This document shows, piece after piece, positions 61,659 through 64,000 of a stretch of 64,000 bases of DNA; the first letter of the stretch is position 1, and each line of letters opens with the position of its first letter. The position numbers and the translations under genes are program-made. This DNA is from Streptomyces tauricus (lineage in GTDB: Bacteria > Actinomycetota > Actinomycetes > Streptomycetales > Streptomycetaceae), in NCBI RefSeq assembly GCF_014650955.1, contig NZ_BMVY01000001.1, positions 372,001-436,000 on the forward strand. Direction: 5' to 3'. The notes under the pieces were generated by a model. It did not search any database. It was not told the DNA's origin and saw nothing but the letters and a program-made list of their open reading frames with translations.

Positions 61659-63166
61659 CCGGGCGACCCGCGTCGGTGGACACCGATCCGCATCCGTACT
61701 TCACCGTCTACTCGGCGGGCAACTTCGGCGAGGTGGCCCCCCAGCGGCTCTCGCCCATGTCCTGGTCGCTGGTGGGCGATCCGATGGAACGCGGCACCCG
61801 CGCCCTGGCCCGACGGCTGTGGGGGCGCCCCGCCTGGGCCGAAGGCGGCCACTACGTCTTCGTCGGCTACTTCGGCTGCCGCCCCTACCACAACCTGGCC
61901 GCCTACTGTCATCTGTCCGCGTCCATCCCGGGCCTGCGCCCCAGCGACGTCACCGACGCCTACTTCGAGGGCGTCGACTCCCCGGCCGAACTCACCGCGC
62001 TGCGCTCCGGCCGGACCCGTCAATGGGCGGGCTCCGCCCGGCTGCTGCGGGAGATGCGGGACGCCGGACCGCGCCTGCGCGCCCTGGAGGAGCGGGTCGC
62101 CGAACTGGAGTGGGGGCTGCGCGCCGCGACCACCGCGAACAGCCCGATCGCCCTGGCCGGAGTACTGCGGGACGCACAGCCCGTCCTGGAGGAGGCCTGG
62201 GCGGTGCACATCCTCACCACCTCAGGACTCGTCCCGGTGCGCGCGCTGCAGCGCCGGGTCTACGGCAGGCTGCTGCGGCACGGCGAGGAGATCGCACACT
62301 GGCTCACCCGGCCCCGCGAACTGGTCTGGGACCGGCTGCACACCGCCGCCTCCACCCTGGACCCGTACGGGCCGGGCGACTTCCTGTCCTCGTCCTTCTA
62401 CGAGGTCGCCGACGGACTGGCCCCCTGGCAGGACTACGCGGTACGGCACAAGCAGGTGGCGAGCGGCGGCGCCGAGGCCGCGGTGGCCCCGATCGACCCG
62501 GCCGAGGCGCTGACCGGCATGGTGTCCCCGTGGCGCGGGCGCACCGTACGGGCGCTGGCGGTCGCGGTCGGCGAGATGATGGCCGGTCGCGAACACTCCA
62601 AGTCGCTCGCGATGCGCACCCTGCACATCTACCGGCGGCTGCTCCCGGCGCTGGCGGCCTCGTTCGGCGAGGACGCCGAGCGGCTGTGGCCGTATCTGAC
62701 GCTGCGGGAGTTCACGGAACTGGCGACGTCACCGGGACGGATCGAACGGGCCCGGCCGCGTGTCGACGCCTGCCGGGCGGCACTCGCCACCCCGATGCCC
62801 GAACACCTCGACCTGAGTGCCGGCGACGACGTGATGCGGCCGTGGCTCAGCGCGACCCCCCAGGAACAGCGCGGTGTGGCGCCGGGCATCGGCACCGGCA
62901 CGGTGATGGCCCCGCAGGACGACCTGCCCGACGAACCGGTGATCATCGTCTGCTCGTCGGCGGACGCGGACATCGCCCCCTTGCTGCCCTTCGCCGAAGG
63001 CGTGCTCAGCGAGCGCGGCAGCGACCTGTCGCACATCGCCATCCTCGCCCGCGAGTACGGGATCCCGTGCGTCGTGGGCTACCCCGGAGCGGCCTCCCTG
63101 CCCACGGGCACGGCCGTCTCCATCAACGGCAGTACCGGAGAGGTGAACATCTTTGACCGTTCCTGA
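61655..63166 (+). CDS. PEP-synthase / rifampin-phosphotransferase-like protein lacking the ATP-grasp domain
   Basis: 503-aa protein. The last ~95 residues are the swivelling phosphohistidine domain of PEP-utilising enzymes, with the motif LSHIAILAREYGIPCVVG; H460 is the predicted phospho-carrier. Residues about 1-410 resemble the central substrate-binding part of the same family (GEVAPQRLSPMSWSLVGDP, GYFGCRPYHNLAAY, then a long helical region). The N-terminal ATP/PEP-binding half is absent. Related enzymes phosphorylate a hydroxyl using ATP, and anaerobic phenylphosphate synthase is known to split these parts onto separate subunits. Phosphorylation of a phenol or other hydroxyl in this pathway is therefore an attractive inference, requiring a partner subunit not in the window. 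GGAGAGGAGGG precedes the ATG, which overlaps the previous stop. It overlaps the ACP gene by 14 nt. Confidence 0.82.
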   Translation: MTGRPASVDTDPHPYFTVYSAGNFGEVAPQRLSPMSWSLVGDPMERGTRALARRLWGRPAWAEGGHYVFVGYFGCRPYHNLAAYCHLSASIPGLRPSDVTDAYFEGVDSPAELTALRSGRTRQWAGSARLLREMRDAGPRLRALEERVAELEWGLRAATTANSPIALAGVLRDAQPVLEEAWAVHILTTSGLVPVRALQRRVYGRLLRHGEEIAHWLTRPRELVWDRLHTAASTLDPYGPGDFLSSSFYEVADGLAPWQDYAVRHKQVASGGAEAAVAPIDPAEALTGMVSPWRGRTVRALAVAVGEMMAGREHSKSLAMRTLHIYRRLLPALAASFGEDAERLWPYLTLREFTELATSPGRIERARPRVDACRAALATPMPEHLDLSAGDDVMRPWLSATPQEQRGVAPGIGTGTVMAPQDDLPDEPVIIVCSSADADIAPLLPFAEGVLSERGSDLSHIAILAREYGIPCVVGYPGAASLPTGTAVSINGSTGEVNIFDRS

Positions 63167-63488
63167 CCGCACTTCGACCCCCAGTGGGACCCAACGCAGC
63201 GGGACCCAGCCCAGCGGGACTCAACCCGGCGGGACCCAGCCCAGTGAGACACATACGGCACTGGAGGAGATCTACGCCAAGGTGAAACGTGTCCAGCGGG
63301 ACCTGCGGCCGTCCGACCGGATCGTCCAGGACCTGGGAATCGACTCGCTGGCCACGCTGGAGATCCTGCTCGCCCTGGAGGAGCGCTTCGGGGTGGCGCT
63401 GGTGGACAACCCCCGCACCGCCGGGACCGCGACCGTCGGCGACCTCGTCGCACTCCTCGACGAACTGCGGGCCGACCGCGCCTCCTGA
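63153..63488 (+). CDS. Acyl carrier protein with a repetitive N-terminal extension
   Basis: 111-aa carrier protein. The core starts near residue 35 (ALEEIYAKVKRV), and the phosphopantetheine serine is S65 in DLGIDSLATLEI; the C-terminal helices are complete. Residues about 11-33 are SGTQP-like repeats encoded by 15-bp direct repeats. The start is read as TTG at 63153 because GGAGAGG (63137-63143) is at the right distance; no ATG lies upstream of the core in frame, so a later GTG would lose part of the domain. The gene overlaps the preceding one by 14 nt. It is the only free carrier in the window and the likely acceptor for one or both ligases. Confidence 0.88.
   Translation: MTVPDRTSTPSGTQRSGTQPSGTQPGGTQPSETHTALEEIYAKVKRVQRDLRPSDRIVQDLGIDSLATLEILLALEERFGVALVDNPRTAGTATVGDLVALLDELRADRAS
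63182..63249 (+). repeat. 15-bp direct repeats in the ACP N-terminus
   Basis: Four to five imperfect copies of AGYGGGACYCARCCC-like units encode (Ser/Gly)-Gly-Thr-Gln-Pro. The frame is kept and the ACP core follows intact. Confidence 0.85.
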
Positions 63489-63529
63489 CACCCCGTGTCC
63501 GACGACCGCCCGACGACCCCGACGACCCC

Positions 63530-64000
63530 ATGACGACGGGAGATGCCGTGCTTCCCGACACCGCCGCGTTCGACGTGCTCCACGTGCTGGCCCTCAAGGG
63601 GATGGCCGCCACCGACCCCTTGGTGGCGGGCGCCCGGCACGCGCGCGAGGACGTGCTCGCCGAACTGGAGAAGCTGCGGGCGGACGGGCTCGCCACCCAT
63701 CTGGAGCGGCGCGGTCTGTGGCGCGTCACGCCCGAGGGACGCGCCCGGCACGCCGCGCTGCTCGACGAGGACCTCACCGGCGAAGACCTCACCGGCGAGG
63801 ACGGCACCCACGAAGATGGCACGGACGACGCCCGTGACCGGCTGCGAACCGGGTATGAGCGCTTCCTGCCCCTGAACGACCGGTTCAAGGAGCTGTGCAC
63901 CCGCTGGCAGCTCCGCGACGGCGTGACCAACGACCACACCGATCCCGCGTACGACCGAGCGCGGCTCGACGAGTTGGACGCGCTGCACGAGGAGGCCGTG
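63530..64000 (+). CDS. Winged-helix (MarR-like) regulatory protein, 3' end cut by the window
   Basis: 157 codons are visible and the frame is still open at the right edge. Residues about 12-75 look like a winged helix (AFDVLHVLALKGMAA, then EDVLAELEKLRADGLATHLERRGLWRVTPEGRARHAALL). A Thr-Gly-Glu-Asp repeat follows, then a helical part (YERFLPLNDRFKELCTRWQLRDG, NDHTDPAYDRARLDELDALHEEAV). The start may be ATG 63530 or GTG 63548, the latter with GGGAG just upstream. I recall similar small proteins beside PEP/pyruvate-binding enzymes in Streptomyces, which would fit an ATP-grasp partner lying further downstream; this needs checking. It is 41 nt after the ACP stop. Confidence 0.75.
   Translation, partial: MTTGDAVLPDTAAFDVLHVLALKGMAATDPLVAGARHAREDVLAELEKLRADGLATHLERRGLWRVTPEGRARHAALLDEDLTGEDLTGEDGTHEDGTDDARDRLRTGYERFLPLNDRFKELCTRWQLRDGVTNDHTDPAYDRARLDELDALHEEAV

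Overview
The window is very GC-rich DNA with third-position GC codon bias, GTG and TTG starts, rare TTA codons confined to a few genes, and a MbtH / StrR-type regulator context. This points to a Streptomyces or close actinomycete chromosome. It carries two neighbouring secondary-metabolite regions separated by ordinary-looking genes. Family assignments come from motifs read in the translated sequence; no database search was possible.

Region A (about 0.99-43.8 kb) is a non-ribosomal peptide cluster, all on the + strand: a cytochrome P450, a stand-alone serine hydrolase of the penicillin-binding-protein-type thioesterase (SurE) class, two giant NRPSs (6296 and 6936 aa) and an MbtH protein, closed by a perfect GC-rich hairpin. 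The NRPSs form a ten-module line. NRPS1 is A-PCP / C-A-PCP-E / C-A-PCP-E / C-A-PCP-E / C-A-PCP. NRPS2 is C-A-PCP-E / C-A-PCP / C-A-PCP-E / C-A-PCP / C-A-PCP-E. There is no thioesterase domain: the line ends on an epimerase, which is the arrangement served by a trans-acting SurE-like cyclase. Reading the binding-pocket residues by hand gives a tentative product: a head-to-tail cyclic decapeptide with hydrophobic residues at 1, 5 and 10, Val-like at 3 and 9, Thr at 7, a small residue at 2 and 4, and basic D-residues at 6 and 8.

The spacer (about 43.9-48.2 kb) holds a GNAT acetyltransferase, then on the - strand a YdeP/FdhF-type molybdopterin oxidoreductase and an SRPBCC protein, then about 0.84 kb without a supported gene.

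Region B (about 48.2 kb to the right edge) starts with a StrR/NovG-type ParB-like regulator. It is followed by a shikimate branch: fused 2-amino-2-deoxyisochorismate synthase (PhzE type), class II DAHP synthase, and after a short gap an EntA-like dehydrogenase and a PhzD/EntB-like isochorismatase. Together these should make 3-hydroxyanthranilate from chorismate. Then come an SRPBCC protein, two adenylate-forming enzymes (one FAAL-like), an acyl-CoA-dehydrogenase-like flavoprotein, two extended SDR reductases, a PEP-synthase/rifampin-phosphotransferase-like protein lacking its ATP-grasp half, an acyl carrier protein, and a winged-helix regulator cut by the window edge. Most genes from the FAAL onward overlap by 4 nt or more, so they look translationally coupled. 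I do not recognise this combination as a described pathway; it is the most interesting part of the window.

Two features run through both regions. TTA (bldA-dependent) codons lie near the front of the P450, the cyclase and the regulator, and inside the phzE-type gene. In-frame simple-sequence expansions are inserted in linkers and surface loops of many proteins.
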